NCBI RefSeq assembly: GCF_022581195.2
Contig: NC_061471.1
Span: 3,286,001-3,350,000 of the forward strand
Reading direction: 5' to 3'
Source of the DNA: Helicoverpa zea
Taxonomy: Eukaryota; Arthropoda; Insecta; Lepidoptera; Noctuidae
DNA: 64,000 nt
Shown here: piece after piece, positions 1 to 13,111 of the stretch
How the letters are laid out: each line of letters begins with the position of its first letter
How positions within the stretch are numbered: position 1 is the first letter of the stretch
Notes under the pieces: model-generated
Told to the model about the DNA's origin: nothing
What the model saw: only the letters and a program-made list of their open reading frames with translations
Database searches by the model: none
Position numbers and translations under genes: made by a program

Positions 1-3000
1 GAATAAAATGTTTTAATGTACTTTGCTTTTATTGTGACTGAAACTCGTGAATTTTGCGTACGTGTCGGAAATATAACTGAAAATGCTTGCGGCATACACA
101 ATGAATGCTATTTTGAAGACGATACTTAGATTCAGAGTTACTCTGCAGACAAGCCAGTCGGCGACGATAATTTACCCACATACAGTTTAGTTTGAAGTCA
201 ATCGTGAAGCCAATATAATAACATTTTTAATTGATCGTTATATTTATGATTTTATGTGTCCACTGCCATACAGCTTCAATAATCGCCATACCCACCACTA
301 AGGTCCCTTGTCTAATATAATGGCTGGCAAAAAGTTTGCCTTACTAAAAGACTCCCTTATTTTTTTTCCCGTAAGTACTTACAGATTTACATACAAATTC
401 TACACACGAACTTGTACAAAACATTGCTTAACTTAGTTGCAGCAGTGGCGCCCTCTTGAATAAATATCACATATATTGTGTACGCGCGCTCGACGTGCCA
501 CTTCAGAGCAATGAAAGTGAAACTCGCGTTAGATTAATTGTTGTGACCGCCGGCCGACAACTGCTGAAATGTTAATACCTAGGAGATGAAGTTTTTAACG
601 CCGTTTAGTTTAACCAGCAGCCGCAGCCGCTGAAATTTAAAAACTTACATGCAGTTTTGTGGTTCTTTTGATTAAACAACTTTGTGGTATAGTAACAAAG
701 TTGGTCTAGACTTGCTTCTTAACTTGTAAGGAAAACGCGCGTGACGGTCTATGTCGATATATGTAAGTTAAGTGCACATACCTACGTGCAGACGTGCCCG
801 AAGTCTATTAGCTTAGGATCCTCAACTAGCTCGGTAAATATGAACACACTAATTACTGCCGGCGCCGCGGTCATAATGAGATACAGCTCCGCAGAGGAAG
901 ATCAAAATAATAAAGACGTACATTATAGCAAAATATGAAAAGAAATTCTGGGTTGAATTTCGACGTGAAAAGATTTTTAAATTTTTTTGTTAGCGTTGAC
1001 TCTTTGTTTTATAAATATCATGAATATCTGGAAATTTCCTTCACTAACCAGTTTTATTTTGTTTTCATACGACATCTTTTAATTTTCATCGTAATTCATG
1101 ATAATATTCATAAGAAATTCTAACGGTGTGTCAAAAGTTTAGACGTCTATTGTCAACTTGATAAAGTTACTTTCAGAGAGTTCTTTTGTAACTTAATTAA
1201 TATTAATTAGAGCTGAAGTGCCTAAAGTATTAGGTATAATATACTGTTAATACCTACTGTGTTATTATAGAGACCGTTCTGTGTGTCTGTTTATAACTGA
1301 ATTCCAAAAAAAAGTAATTGTGGGTAACATCTAATTAGAGTAATGAAATATTACATTTTCGTAACTCGAGGTACCTACTGCGTGGGCCGTGAGAAACAAA
1401 TTACACGACAGAGATTTTTTCTAATTAACTTTTATGTTATAAAAAACATAATGAATAAGTTAGAACATATTTCTTTAGAGAAAAGGGCCATTTTATTACG
1501 CTGTTATTAGTAAATAGTAGACTAACTTTTAGCTCATTTCTTATTATATTGCAAAGAAGTCCGACTCAATTACAGCACAACTAAGTGTGGGCTGTGTCTG
1601 CCGTGACGAGGGTACACGACTCACGCCGCGGGGGACGAGCGTACAATACATAGTCATTGGGTAATACAACGAAAGTGGTTTAACTTTGGTCAACGTGAAG
1701 GTTTATTATTTCATCATTCTTCTACGTATTTGATGGTTATTAAGTACTTTAGCATATTTTTACGACCTCCTTAATTGTAAAACAATAGCTGAATTATGCA
1801 AATATACCTAAGTTTCAGTTATTTTCAATGAGTACCTACCTATAGTGGTCCAAAAAAATAAACCCTAAGCTTTGATAACGAAAGCGTATATATCCAATAA
1901 ATCAAATGTAACATTTAGGCCTTCGTGAACATTTTCACAGACCGCAGAGATCAGACCGCAGACTACTAGGAGCTCAGTAAATGGAGAGGTTTGTGCTGAA
2001 AGGTCATTAAATAACCGCATCAAAATTTTCAGTATGACATTACCTACCTACCATTTGAGTTTGTATATTACCTGTTATAGTTTTTTTTTTATAAGAGCTT
2101 AGGCTCAGTTACATAAAAAAAATAAACATCTAAGTGTATCTTTGAATGTATAACAAGATTTTTGTGTGCTATTAGCTATTGCGTTGCAATATTCCTATAT
2201 CGTTATAGTTGATTATACCTACTTGTTATTTTTTAACTCATGGCACATTTTTCATTATTTTTGAAGATTATTTAGCAAATTAATTTTCGCAAATTGCTCT
2301 CAGTAAAAATACTATAATCAGTTATCGTGTAGGTACCTATGTCAGCCCCGTGGCGGGTACTTATCTCCCACAGCTGTGCATCAGTTTACTCACGCGAATA
2401 TTCTTATTGAACTCGCGGCTGCTCTCTATATCTCTGTTGTGTCCACAAGTTTGTGCTATTGCGTGTTCTGCTTTAGTTACATTGTTTTATAGAAGTTGAT
2501 GTTGTAAGAACTATTTGCGGCATGTCATAATTATTGTTCTATTCAAAATCAGATAAGTACCTAATAGGTCATGTTTATAAATGGGATGACGTTAGTGATT
2601 ATCTGAATATTTGAATCATTGTTTTGACTACATCTAGTAGAATATATTTTCTGTGTATTTTCACATTCTTGTTTGGAAGGTAATACAAGACTATTTTAAG
2701 GATAGATAAACTAACTTCAATACCTGAGAGATAGGATCTACCCACGTAGTTTTGTGTGGGTTGTTAAAATAACAATTTTCTGCTCAATAATATTGACCGT
2801 GAATATTGTGAAACGATACCTAAAGACAAATTTAACGTTCATAAACTCTTTATATATTAACAAACAAATTAACTTTTTCATGATTCTAATTAAGCCCTAC
2901 CTAGTGCCTGTCGGTCAAGAGATAAACGGTCGAATTCCGACCGTAGCTGAATTAAAATCCCAATTACCGCGCTCTTTTTGCTCTCGATTAAAATCCACTC

Positions 3001-5052
3001 TCGCATTCAGCAGATAATCGTTTGCGACTCGATCCGTGTCCTCATCTCGCGTGTTGCACTCGATATTACTGTTGTGACATTCAGATTAGAGATCGCGAGC
3101 CGCGGTCTGTTTGTCTGTTTGTCTCAACAGCTGTTTGTGATTGTAAGCTCCTGAGTCGTGCAATTAATTTGATGTTCATTGAGTGAAACTAGATTGGCTG
3201 AACTCGAATGAATTATTCAAAGTAGTTTCTTTGCTTAGTATGAGCAAAATCAATTAGACCTTTAAAACGACGAGATTGCAGAAAATATTCCATTGGAAGA
3301 AAATTTATCAAAAATATAATAAAAGATCTTGACTTAATTACAGTTTAATTTCTAAAAATAAACCCAGGGAGACAGCTGACATAAAACCGAAGCAATCGAG
3401 GAATTGACGAATGTTAACAAAACGAATTGAAAATATGGAGCCCTGTGTCAATATGAGCCAGCCTGAGTTCTTGTTATTACAAAAAATAATTATTGAAACC
3501 TATGGTACGGTTTCAATTATTTACGTCCATTACTGTATAGATTCGTACCGAAATAACGTATACCTGCGTGATGATGAGTTTAGTATTTTAACATTGGAGT
3601 TTATTCCTCATGACTGCTTACCGACAGCTACGTAGCTCGGCGTAGCGCTCGTAGCGTAGTAATTCGTAGCACTTGAACTAGCTACGCTGATTCACATTGG
3701 CTCGACTGATGGAGCGAGCACACGAGCGACAGTGTTGTCTGGTCATCCTTCTGCCCTGTATTTGTATATCCTATTGACGACGTATTTCTGAGTGCGACAA
3801 GTGGGAAGGAGAAGGTGACATCTTGTGGACTGACGAGATATTTTTCTCTGAATTTTTAGGCTAATTTACAAAAAGACGGGGTTTATCAATTAGGATGTAG
3901 GTGCCTGTGTTGTATTATTAGATAAGTTTACTACGTACACATTGAAATCTCATTATTTCTCTTATTATTTATTTCCTTCTTTTATGATCAATACCGAATT
4001 TTTTTACCAAAGAAACTTGTGAGTCCCACGAGAGCCATTATTTATCTCAAAAGACATTACGTATTCATCTTCAAAGACAATTTCTTTATAAGTAGCAGAC
4101 ATTTCACATACGTATCTAAGCTAAGCCAATCTATCATCCATTATATTGTGGTCAATAGTTTTTGATGTTTAATTGCACTTTCCATCTTCAGTGAATTAGA
4201 CAAATTGATTAGACTGGAATTAGACGTCACGATCTTTCAGGTGAATAACGTATTTAGCTGTCTGATGAGTTAGCAGTTAGTATGTGTACATGCTCACTGC
4301 ATTCAGGACTGGTCGGATTGTAACTCGAGAGGTAATTAAACTCTAAATATATACAACTATGTAGGTATAGCACGTTCATTAGAGCGGATTATTGTAAGCT
4401 GCTTAACATATGTCGCTAAACATATGGAAAATCAAGCTTATTTGATAACCATCTAATCTGAGGAGGATAGCGTGAGGCGGATTATCATGGGCTTGTGAAT
4501 TGACACAGTATGGTTTTGATTCAGCACCAAATGTGTTTATAAGAACTTTAATGTAAATGAACACAAAATATGAAACCGTGTTGATGTTACGAGGTTTTTA
4601 TTTTTTTTGGCCGTTGATATATATCCAGAAATATCTAAATATCCAGAAATCCGACGATGGGGTTCCTTTTATTAGAACATGTCGCAATGCTTGAAATGGT
4701 CCCTCAGGATGTCGAAACCTCACAATAACAAATTCATTAATAATGCACAATTGACTTGAACCCGAGAAGGGTCACATCCGGAACAAATAGCTAATAAGGA
4801 ATATTGCAGATTACCATTCGCCTTTGAATGAGCTTGTGTAAGTTTGTACTTTATAGCAAGTAGTTCAAACTTCCAGCGTAATGAAGGTTTCAATGTCAGA
4901 TTGAACGATCTTTGTGAACACAACTTGGAGGAATTTATGTTGAGACATGACGCACGTACCTACATATCAATGCTATCGCCGTCCTTTCTGCTTAGCCACT
5001 TTTATGCTTAGATGTTGCTTTGCTGCCGAATGAAAACCCTTGATATTTAACT
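1..5052. other. Unassigned AT-rich noncoding DNA
   Basis: No gene recognised. Open frames are all below about 90 codons, lack family motifs and look like chance frames in AT-rich sequence. The stretch has many short TAGGTA/TACCTA words of the kind common in lepidopteran noncoding DNA. Around 3630-3700 there is a local cluster of short GTAGC/CGTAG words, too degenerate to call a tandem repeat. It could be intron or intergenic sequence; nothing visible decides which. Confidence 0.6.
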
Positions 5053-6269
5053 TAAGGTAAACGCGGGTGAAGTCGTCATGCCCCAATAGTCGTCAATTAA
5101 TCTAAAAACTTTTATTTATTATTTCTACTGAACTTAAAATGGGCCGGTTTATATGTTAACATATTGTTGATAATAATATATTGCACAATTGAAATGACAA
5201 TACGGGGTTTTAACGGTCATGGCGTCCAAGATATGTTATTCGAAACGTGTGTGCCCTAACAAAAAAGTTTTTTCGTGAAGTTCAGCTGTCAAAAGTGAAA
5301 CTCAGCACGTGGTTTTGTGTTTTGATTTACATAACTCCAGTGGGGTCTGTGGTATGTTTCTTTGTTTAATTAGATAGTTAAGTTTATTTGCTAACGATGT
5401 AATATGCAATTTGGAATACTTTTAACATAGAAGATATATTTTTTTAATGTGACATCTATTGGTACTTTAAAACTCCCATTTGACCCAAAACCCGTCAATT
5501 TTAGAATTATTATGACGACTACTGGGACATGCTCAAAAATTGCACCTAAACTCGTCATAATGAGAATATTTTGTGTTTTACAGTACAAAATGCGAATAAA
5601 TAGCTAATATCGGGACTTTTACAAAATTGTTAACTCTCTAGAACAAACATATTTAAGGTTTAGACTACATTTGTTGATAAAACTGCGTTTCTTTTAAGCT
5701 TTTTCTTTGGGGTACATTTTACTCTGCTGGTTCTAGATGCACGTACACAGTCATGTTATTCGATTCAATTAATATGTTTCTTCATGGCTAAATCCCCTGT
5801 TTTCTATAAGTATGCACTTTCTACGAGTGTTTTTTTTTAGGTATATATTGGCTGCTGTAGGCCTCCGCCATTCGATTAAGGACACGCGATACACATCTAC
5901 CGCTTTGGGTACAACTAGCACTAGCCTTTGTTTCTACTACGCTTGGATTACAATTTGTGGCAAGCAAAAATTGACTGTTCTTACACTACGCTTTTCGTAC
6001 GAAATAACTGCATGTCGTCACGCGTATTGTACCGCGTCTCCCTAACGTGCCTTAATAGCGCCTGTATAAAAATTATGTCATTCAACTAGTTTCGACGCAA
6101 AAAATATTAAAATCAGTTTTAAAACTAAGATGACATAGCTTCCATCTCTGTCACTTCTTTGCTTGTCGTATTCGATATTGATGGGTAAAGAGTAATCTTA
6201 AGTAAGATTTTTATATTTAAAATTGTCCTAAACCTAGTCATTGCATGATCGTAATTTTAATAGCAGTTC

Positions 6270-6396
6270 ATGACTGAAAGAAACTACAAGCAAGGGGGCC
6301 TTTCAAAAGTCATAGAAGCTGTAAATCAAAGGGCCACAACATCAGATGCAGCAAGAAAATGTAAAACACCCTTTTAAGACAACTTTAATGAAATGG
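6270..6396 (+). pseudogene. psq-type HTH relic of a pogo-like transposase
   Basis: Starting at the ATG at 6270, 35 codons read as a psq-like DNA-binding domain: the stretch has the pattern KVIEAVNQ...SDAARK followed by TP and, after a one-base frameshift at about 6375, KTTLMKW. That is the usual psq layout, where 'AIEAV..G' leads into 'AA..Y.VP.TTL'. The frame stops at 6375-6377, and the shifted frame stops at 6397. Copy 2 has the same start (ATG at 13359 on the minus strand) with several substitutions, so both descend from one coding ancestor. No CENP-B or DDE domain follows. It is a dead fragment; the family call is by eye. Confidence 0.55.
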
Positions 6397-6554
6397 TGAC
6401 ACAAAACCGATGATTATCCCTGTATACATATACTACAGAAATGAACCCAAGGACAAGGCTATTGCGTTGAGATATTAGTGGATTAGGATATAGGAAACTA
6501 TAGGAACTATGGCGCCTGCCGATGACAATGTATAAAATATGTGTTAAAAGGCAG

Positions 6555-6870
6555 GTGGAGGCTCACGCCAGCTCACTTACTGGGCCCCCTGGAATCAGTC
6601 ACTGAATAGCAACAAGAGGGCAATACATGAGCGGCTGAAGGGTGAGGATACCGCGGCGGACTTTAAATGCAGATCACGCGCTCCCAGTGGGTCCAGCACC
6701 ACCAGCCCACTCACCACTTAACACGGGGCACCTAATCTTCGAGCAGGGCTGCTAACCCTGCTCTAGCGACTCCACTCTGGTCGGCCAAAGAAGGCAAGCC
6801 AAGAGGCGGGAGACCTATCCCCCGTCATGCTTCACTCCGGCCGGCCGGAGGTGGGGGACAGTATAAGTAA
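6555..6870. other. GC-rich block, probably part of a retroelement
   Basis: About 315 bp with far higher GC than the surroundings (many GGCCGG, CGCGG and CCAGCACC words) sit inside copy 1 of the pogo-like transposon and are absent from copy 2. It has no recognisable protein and no clear inverted ends. Composition and position suggest a fragment of another element, for example a LINE 5' untranslated region. I do not recognise the family with certainty. Confidence 0.35.
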
Positions 6871-7476
6871 ACTCTTTCTTAAATATTTTAATAGTAATAA
6901 TTTTACTCGTGCTACATATGCACATGACTACATGGTTATATGATTGATTACGAAATATATTTTATTTATAGACTGATTTTGGGATTCCAAGCGTTTGATA
7001 GATAGGAATATTAATTAAAATGCAACTATGTATCTGTTTTATTGAATACCTGCTCTTTTAACAGATTATGACCTGCTATTCTAAATAGGGATTTGGTTTT
7101 CTATCTATCTACCTAATGTTTCAAACGCATAAGTATGCTTAACAAATTCAAGCACAAAAAAATGTAAATAACTTGAACCTTATGATCAAGAGTAGAGAGT
7201 TTACATTAGCATTAAAAGTTGACGAGTACTGGGAATATTTGACGAGTATCCGTACAAATCAGACGACTATTGGTACAAATCGCCCTTTTTTACTTTTGCC
7301 TTAATAAGTACATAAACCCATGAAAATTATTAAAAAAACATTAGTTACTTAGAATAACGAATAAATACTCTATCACGTCATGCAAAAATGTTCATTTTCT
7401 ATTGAATATTTAACACACAGTGGCGCTTCAAAGTCGGTGATTTCCGAAATCCGACGAGTAATGGTACGTTTACTTA

Positions 7477-8338
7477 CCTATACGAAGAAACGGAAATATC
7501 GTTAATTTTGCGGTGAAGTTAAAGGGTGAGCAAAACTAAATGTAGTGTCCGCGATACTATGTACCTACGTAGGTACCGTTTCTATTTCGTTTCGTTACAA
7601 ACAACCGTATAAGAAAAGACACTTGTGAAAACACCTGCATAGTACATATGACTCCATTGTTCCATCACAAGACATAACCTAGCTAGACTGATACATATTT
7701 GAAATAGCAATAAATTATATTCCAATGTGTCAAACAATAAGAATAACATTTATATCGGCGCACCCTCGTCACGCGTTCACGTCGAGCTGCTTATCTCCAG
7801 GTTATGTATATGTTGTGTGACAAAGCGATGCAAAACAACTTCAGTGATTTGGAATACAGGAAAATATTTCACAGGATTTTGAAAGTAGATGAGCTGTAAT
7901 TGATGATAATACCATGGGCTTTCCATGTTTACTTTTCGTCGTTTTGTCTGAAAGACGTCCACTGCTTTACGTCGTTTATGTACGCACGTCGTTTAGGCTT
8001 CCCCAAAATTCATTACTTTTCAGTGAGCGCAGTCAATGTTAAATATATAGTTGGGAATAAATACGCATCTAGAAACGTTACCAGCTAAAACAACATAAAT
8101 AACAAAAGCCGATTAGTGAATTCTCACAATATATCACGCGATTGAAATTCTACCCGCGTCACGTGCGCACCGACGTTTACACAACTTCAGCACGCGACTG
8201 TACACACCTATGTGTGTGTGCGCGCCTGTACGCACAGATTACACGGCATTATTTCTATATAGCTGCTGTGTTACGGTCCATTGTAAAATTAACAATAAGG
8301 TGATTTTAATTGTAGGTATTAGTTTGTATCATCAAGTA
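7477..8338. other. Unassigned spacer between the two pogo-like copies
   Basis: AT-rich sequence with no coding signal. Two short frames overlap on opposite strands near 7780-8088 and have no family features. A GT/CA-rich stretch near 8200-8240 is the only compositional feature. Confidence 0.5.
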
Positions 8339-8360
8339 TATTATTAAAAACACTTTTTAA

Positions 8361-8880
8361 GTAGAAAAGACCACTAATTTCGAAACAGCACTAACCACCT
8401 ACTATGCTTACGCATATGCGTGGCTTAGCTATGGTGTCACCCTCTGGGGCAACAGTACAGATGCAATAACACTCTTCACTCTGCAAAAGAAACTGATAAG
8501 AATCCTCGTAAACATAGAGCAAACAGACAGTTGCAAGCCATTCTTCCAAAAACACAACATCTTAACTCTCCCCTGTATCTACATACTAGAATCATGCAAA
8601 TTTGTCCGTAAACACCAAGAGCTGTACACTCAACGAGACGACAACCAATCACGCTATCAACTCAGACCCCGCGCTAAACTAAATATACCCAAGTCAAGAT
8701 TAAAAATGCACTCGACAAGTCCCTACGTTATGTCTATTAAATTGTACAATAAACTACCCGCACAAATAAAAAGAGAAGATAAAATTAATATATTTTTAAA
8801 AAAACTTAGACAATTTCTTATAAGTAAATGCTACTATTCCGCTAACGAATACCTAAATGATAAAAATATAAAGACATAAA
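8361..8880 (+). pseudogene. LINE reverse transcriptase C-terminal fragment
   Basis: An open frame of 173 sense codons ends at TAA 8878-8880. It lacks the catalytic palm and starts in the thumb/connection region, with the diagnostic stretch WLSYGVTLWGNS near residue 20, then a KLIRILVN block, SCKPFF, and a C-terminus with KCYYSANEYL. In CR1/jockey-type LINEs this block follows the FADD box by about 150 residues. There is no start codon because the element is 5'-truncated. The frame has no internal stop, which suggests a fairly recent insertion. Confidence 0.7.
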
Positions 8881-8883
8881 CAG

Positions 8884-8938
8884 TCACACACACATACACA
8901 CACACACACACACACACATATACGCGCACACACACAGC
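8884..8938 (+). repeat. (CA)n microsatellite
   Basis: A nearly pure CA/AC dinucleotide run with a few TA and GC interruptions lies directly downstream of the LINE fragment stop codon, in its 3' untranslated region. Confidence 0.9.
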
Positions 8939-9213
8939 TTCCAAGTTTGCAGTGTAGATTAAGTGTTTAAATAAAAATAAAAATTAAAATTAAAATAAAA
9001 AAAAACAACCTGAAAATAAAAATATGTAACTTATTTGCCTATATAACTACTTTAGTCTTAGTTAACAATAATAAGTAACATAGCCGATAAGAGCTTCCTC
9101 TCTCCTATCCCACTTATTTTGCTGTGCCCGACAGGGTGAATGTGAACTATATATATGTAAGACTACCACCTAAGAATACACATGGAAAGCAAATAAAGTA
9201 TTGAGTATTGAGT

Positions 9214-10341
9214 ATAACTTAGAATTCCAAAAAGTTATCAAAAATGCTCATTTTTATAAAGTTTATTATTTGTGTAAGTACAGCCAAAATTCCTGCAAAA
9301 GCTTGCGATACCTACATAAAATATTCAGCTTATTATCAACAACCCCCGCAATTGCTTTTTGTATTGAAATGTCAATTGGTATGAATAGGTACCTAATTGC
9401 TTTAACGTTCAATTACTTATTACACGTTCTGAGGAGACGTGAACTGAGATTCCCAATTCTTGGTATATTGAAACTTGAATGTCAACTCTTACTATATTTA
9501 GAACTAGAAATGTTTTAAAATCACTGATATCATTTTTTATTCCTATATTTTTTCATAAAAATCTACAAAAAGGTTCCTTTTTCAACTAGAAGGTAATCTC
9601 TGGTTTCACTATGCCCTTTTTATGAAAGCCACGACATTCATAGAAGTAGTTACCTCGAAAAACAACTAGTCATCAATAAAATCTGAGTGGTCTGCCACCA
9701 ACATGCAACACTTAACTATCAATCACGCAGATTGCTTCACTAGTGTGCTCGAAATTATGGATGCAATCAATTTGTTTTATAACACTCAACACGTTGGAAA
9801 TGATTATGAGTAAATTAAAAGGTTTCACATTAGGATAATACCTAATGTGAAACCTTTTAATTTACTGTACTTTATCGTATGGATGGGGGCTCCAGTAGGC
9901 CAGCCTCCATATTTAATGTGTCTCCGTCAGCGTCATTGTATGGTCAGAGAGCGCAGGTTTATGTTCGGATTTCAGCCTTAGAGAGTGGATATTTTCGAGC
10001 TTAGTTTGCCAATTGTCAATTTTGCCATTACCAGTTCATTAAGTTGGTAGAAACTGTTTTACAATAACAGCTAAAATAATATAATAAAATGAAACCAAGT
10101 GCACTCTTTTATTATTACGTATTTCAGTCAGATCGAAAAGTCAACCACGTTATTGTCTCATTGCAGTCGCGGTACAGTCGACGACAAGCTCGTTACTTAG
10201 AACAACTACAGTAATGTGACACATTAGATATTAACTTCTCACAAATGTACCTACGACTATTTTTTTCTCGTAAACAATACCTACTGTATTTTTAAGGAGA
10301 AACGCTTGTTGAAGCCATGTACCTATTGCATGCACCACTTG
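9214..10341. other. Unassigned spacer
   Basis: No gene recognised. A 105-codon open frame at 9201-9518 overlaps the LINE tail; it has no family motif and an AT-driven composition, so I do not call it a gene. A perfect palindrome (9810-9865) is the only distinct structure. Confidence 0.5.
9810..9865. repeat. Perfect palindrome, 25-bp arms
   Basis: The arms 9810-9834 and 9841-9865 are exact reverse complements, separated by the 6-bp spacer ATAATA. The sequence could fold into a stable hairpin or cruciform. It lies in the spacer between two inverted transposon copies but is not at their exact midpoint. It may be a very small inverted-repeat element or a rearrangement scar. Confidence 0.85.
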
Positions 10342-11298
10342 TAAGGTAAACGTACCAATAGTCATCGGATTTAGGAAATCACTGACTTTGAAGCGCTACT
10401 GTGTGTTAAATATTCAATAGAAAATGAAATTTTTTGCATGACGTGATAGAGTATTTATTCGTTATTCTAAGTAACTAATGTTTTTTTAATCATTTTGATG
10501 GGTTTATATACTTATCAAGGCAAAAGTAAAAAAGAGCGATTTGTACCAATAGTCGTCTGATTTGTACGGATACTCGTCAAATATTCCCAGTACTCGTCAA
10601 CTTTTAATGCTAATGTAAACTCTCTGCTCTTGAACATAAATTTCAAGTTATGTACATTTTTTTGTGGTTGAATTTGTTAAGCATACTTGTGCCTTTGAAA
10701 CATTAGGTAGATAGATAGAAAATCAAATCCCTATTTAGAATAGCAGGTCATATACTGTTAGAAGATCAGGTATTCAATATAACAGATACATAATTGCATT
10801 TTAATTTATATTCCTAACTATCAAACGCTTGGAATCACAAAATCAGTCTATAAAATATGTACCTATATGTTATATTTCTTAATCATAATAACCGTGCAGT
10901 CATGTGCATATTATGTGGCACGAGTAAAATTATTACTATTAAAATATTTAAATTGTAAAATAAAATAATCAGTTTTCACAAAAAATAAACGCCACATTCA
11001 TTAATCAGCCATAGGATGTCCACTGCTGAACATAGGCCTCCCCCTTGGATCTCCACAGATAACTGTTGGAGGCGACCTGCATCCAGCGTCTTCCGGCGAC
11101 CTTTATAAGGTCGTCTGTCCACCTTGTTGGTGGACACTGCGTGCGCTTACTAGTCCATGGTCACCACTCCAGCACTTTTCGACCCCATCGGCCATCTGCT
11201 CTGCGAGAAATATGGCCTGCCCATTGCCACTTCAACTTGCTAATCCGGTGAGCTATATCGGTGACTTTAGTTCGTCTACGGATCTCCTCATTTCGGAT

Positions 11299-11877
11299 TC
11301 AATCACGTAGAGAAACCCCGAGCATAGCCCTCTCCATAGCTCGTTGAGCGACTTTGAGCTTTAAGATGAGGCCGTTAGTGAGAGACCACGATTCGGTGCC
11401 GTAAGTCAGCACTGGTAACACACATTGATTGAAGATTTTCGTCTTGAGGCAGTGAGGTATGTCGGACGCAAAGATATTGCGTAGTTTCCCGAACGCTGCC
11501 CAGCCGAGTTGGATTCGGCGGTTGACCTCTTTCTCGAAGTTGGACCTACCTAATTGAACTACTTGTCCTAGGTAGATATATGAGTCAACAACTTCGATTA
11601 CCGAGCTTCCAACAGAGAACGGGGTGGGCTCAACATGGACATTTGACATAATTTTCGTCTTGTCCATGTTCATTTTCAGGCTCACCCGTTGTGAAACTCG
11701 GTCGAGGCCATCGAGCATCATACTGAGTTCCTCCATCGACTTTGCCATGACTACAATGTCATCGGCAAACCGAAGGTGAATGACGTATTCGCCGTTGATA
11801 TTGATGCCAAGTCCATCCCATTCCAGGAGCTTGAAGGCGTCGAGCCTTGGTTTCGCTGTATGGTTAACGGTTAACAC
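11299..11877 (-). pseudogene. RTE reverse transcriptase, C-terminal part
   Basis: A 192-codon open frame contains the reverse transcriptase catalytic box FADDIVVMAKS at about residue 37, then KMNMDKTKIM (motif D/E region), YIYLGQVV (thumb) and the downstream LPVLTYGTESW and KLKVAQRAMERAMLGVSLRD blocks characteristic of RTE LINEs. The start is an artefact of the deletion junction near 11880, since the usual motifs 0 to B are absent upstream. It cannot encode an active polymerase. Confidence 0.85.
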
Positions 11878-12114
11878 AATTTGTATTAAAGAGACGCAGA
11901 TTGTGTCGCAAGGACTTAGATATTCCTCTATTGAGCTGCTTATATGACTTCGCGTCGCTGGAAGACTGCAACTGTAGCAAGCGTCCTTCAGTCATGAGGT
12001 TTAAGGTTTGGTCGGTCAGTTTTTAAGGTCTATCTTTACGGCAGGGTCTAAAAAACTTAGACCCTACCGTGCGGACAGTTTCCAGTAGCCCGTCGTTGAT
12101 CTTGTCCACTGATG

Positions 12115-12709
12115 CTAGGTTCTCAAGGCAAGCCAAGCGATTAGAGAGCTCGAGTTGAAAGCTTTCTGGGTTTTGTATATGGGACGGAGTAGGTCGGAGA
12201 GCGTAGACTTCATCAGACTGGACCTTTCAAGTTTAACATTAATATTCAGCGAGGCTCTTACGATTCGGTGATCGCTACCGGTTTTTACCCTATTGATCAC
12301 AGAGACGTCGCTGTATCCGTTTCTTGTCGGTCATGAAGAAATCTATCTCGTTTCTCATGAAACCATCGGGACATAACCAGGTCCATTTTCTGTGAGGCGG
12401 CTTCTGGAAGAAAGAGTTCATCATGAAGAGTCCCTTTTTCTCCAGAAAGTCGGCCAGCCTCTGTCCCCTAGGGTTCTCTTGCTCATACCCAAATTGCCCC
12501 TCTCTCAACTCATCACCGCTTTTCTTTCCCAACTTAGCATTAAAGTCCCCCATAACAACAGTGAAGTGGGTTTTGGAACTATGTATGGCTCTACTTACGT
12601 CCTCATACATAGTCTCCACCTCATCATCGGAGTGTGATGAGGTCGGTGCGTACACCTGAATGACCTTCAGCGAATATCTTTCTGATATTCTCAGTATTAG
12701 GTATACCAC
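12115..12709 (-). pseudogene. RTE AP-type endonuclease relic
   Basis: Two overlapping frames (12290-12709 and 12115-12300) together read as the second half of an AP endonuclease-like domain: VIQVYAPTSSHSDDEVE, then VVMGDFNAKLG, a QRLADF helix, HRKWTWLCPDG, IDFFMTDKK and, across a frameshift near 12295, the GSDHRIVRASL motif with the catalytic SDH-type histidine. Further upstream, frames around 12720-12926 hold the N-terminal part with stops. The domain nicks target DNA in intact RTE elements; here it is broken. Confidence 0.8.
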
Positions 12710-12925
12710 CCTGTTTGATACACTGTCGATGGATGTTATGTTGTTTACGAGGGACTTGTGAACGAGAAACCCGACACCACCTTGGGACTATTGGTCGCCC
12801 TCCCGGTAGTAGAGTAAGTTACCAGACTGCAGGGTTACTGTGTCCTCTCCCTCTCTACGGACTTCGCATAACCCTATAATGTCCCAATGTAACTTGCTCA
12901 ACTCCTTTTCCAGCTCGCAGATCCT

Positions 12926-13111
12926 TTAACCAGTCCTCAATGTGCGTATGTTGTGTGTTACCAGGGCCAGTCGTCGTGGGGGTGGGTAGCCGGATCTCTT
13001 CCGGGGATTCTTAGCACCCCCTGCTTCGCCGTTATCTTGACCGCTACCCGCGCCAGGAATAGCGAAGCTGCTGGGGACTGGGGGCCTAGTTTCTGTGCCT
13101 ATCATAATCAT
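12926..13111 (-). pseudogene. RTE ORF N-terminal segment
   Basis: About 61 codons, proline- and basic-rich, end in LVTHNIRTLRTG, which is the first beta strand of the AP endonuclease domain (the asparagine is a conserved active-site residue). A frame break follows and the rest of the endonuclease continues in other frames. Assigned by position and by the NIRTLRT motif. Confidence 0.65.

Larger units (their letters stand above)
5055..7474 (+). mobile_element. pogo-like DNA transposon, copy 1 (decayed)
   Basis: The element starts AGGTAAACG next to a TA (5053-5054) and ends with CGTTTACT next to a TA (7475-7476), which fits the TA target duplication of the Tc1/mariner/pogo superfamily. A second copy lies in opposite orientation at 10344-14293; the two align through their outer parts (5055-6333 with 13308-14293) and inner parts (6878-7474 with 10344-10960). 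Both ends carry repeated subterminal words of the type AGTCGTC and ACTCGTCA. Inside, a psq-type helix-turn-helix relic is visible at 6270-6396, while the catalytic domain was not found. A 540-bp block at 6334-6877 is absent from copy 2, so it is either an insertion here or sequence lost there. The pogo assignment is inference from the TA flanks plus the psq relic. Confidence 0.65.
8340..9213 (+). mobile_element. 5'-truncated non-LTR retrotransposon (CR1/jockey-type), 3' end
   Basis: The block contains the C-terminal part of a LINE reverse transcriptase (8361-8880), a 3' untranslated region with a CA microsatellite (8884-8938), and a simple 3' tail built of TATTGAG repeats at about 9195-9213. 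This end-anchored layout is typical of LINEs truncated during reverse transcription. The coding part resembles the C-terminus of the longer LINE at 21575-23173, including a shared KCYYS-type motif near the end, so the two are related. No target duplication was clear. Confidence 0.7.

Noticed and set aside
9201..9518. 105-codon plus-strand frame as a gene
   Set aside because: It begins in the LINE tail repeats and has AT-driven composition without motifs.
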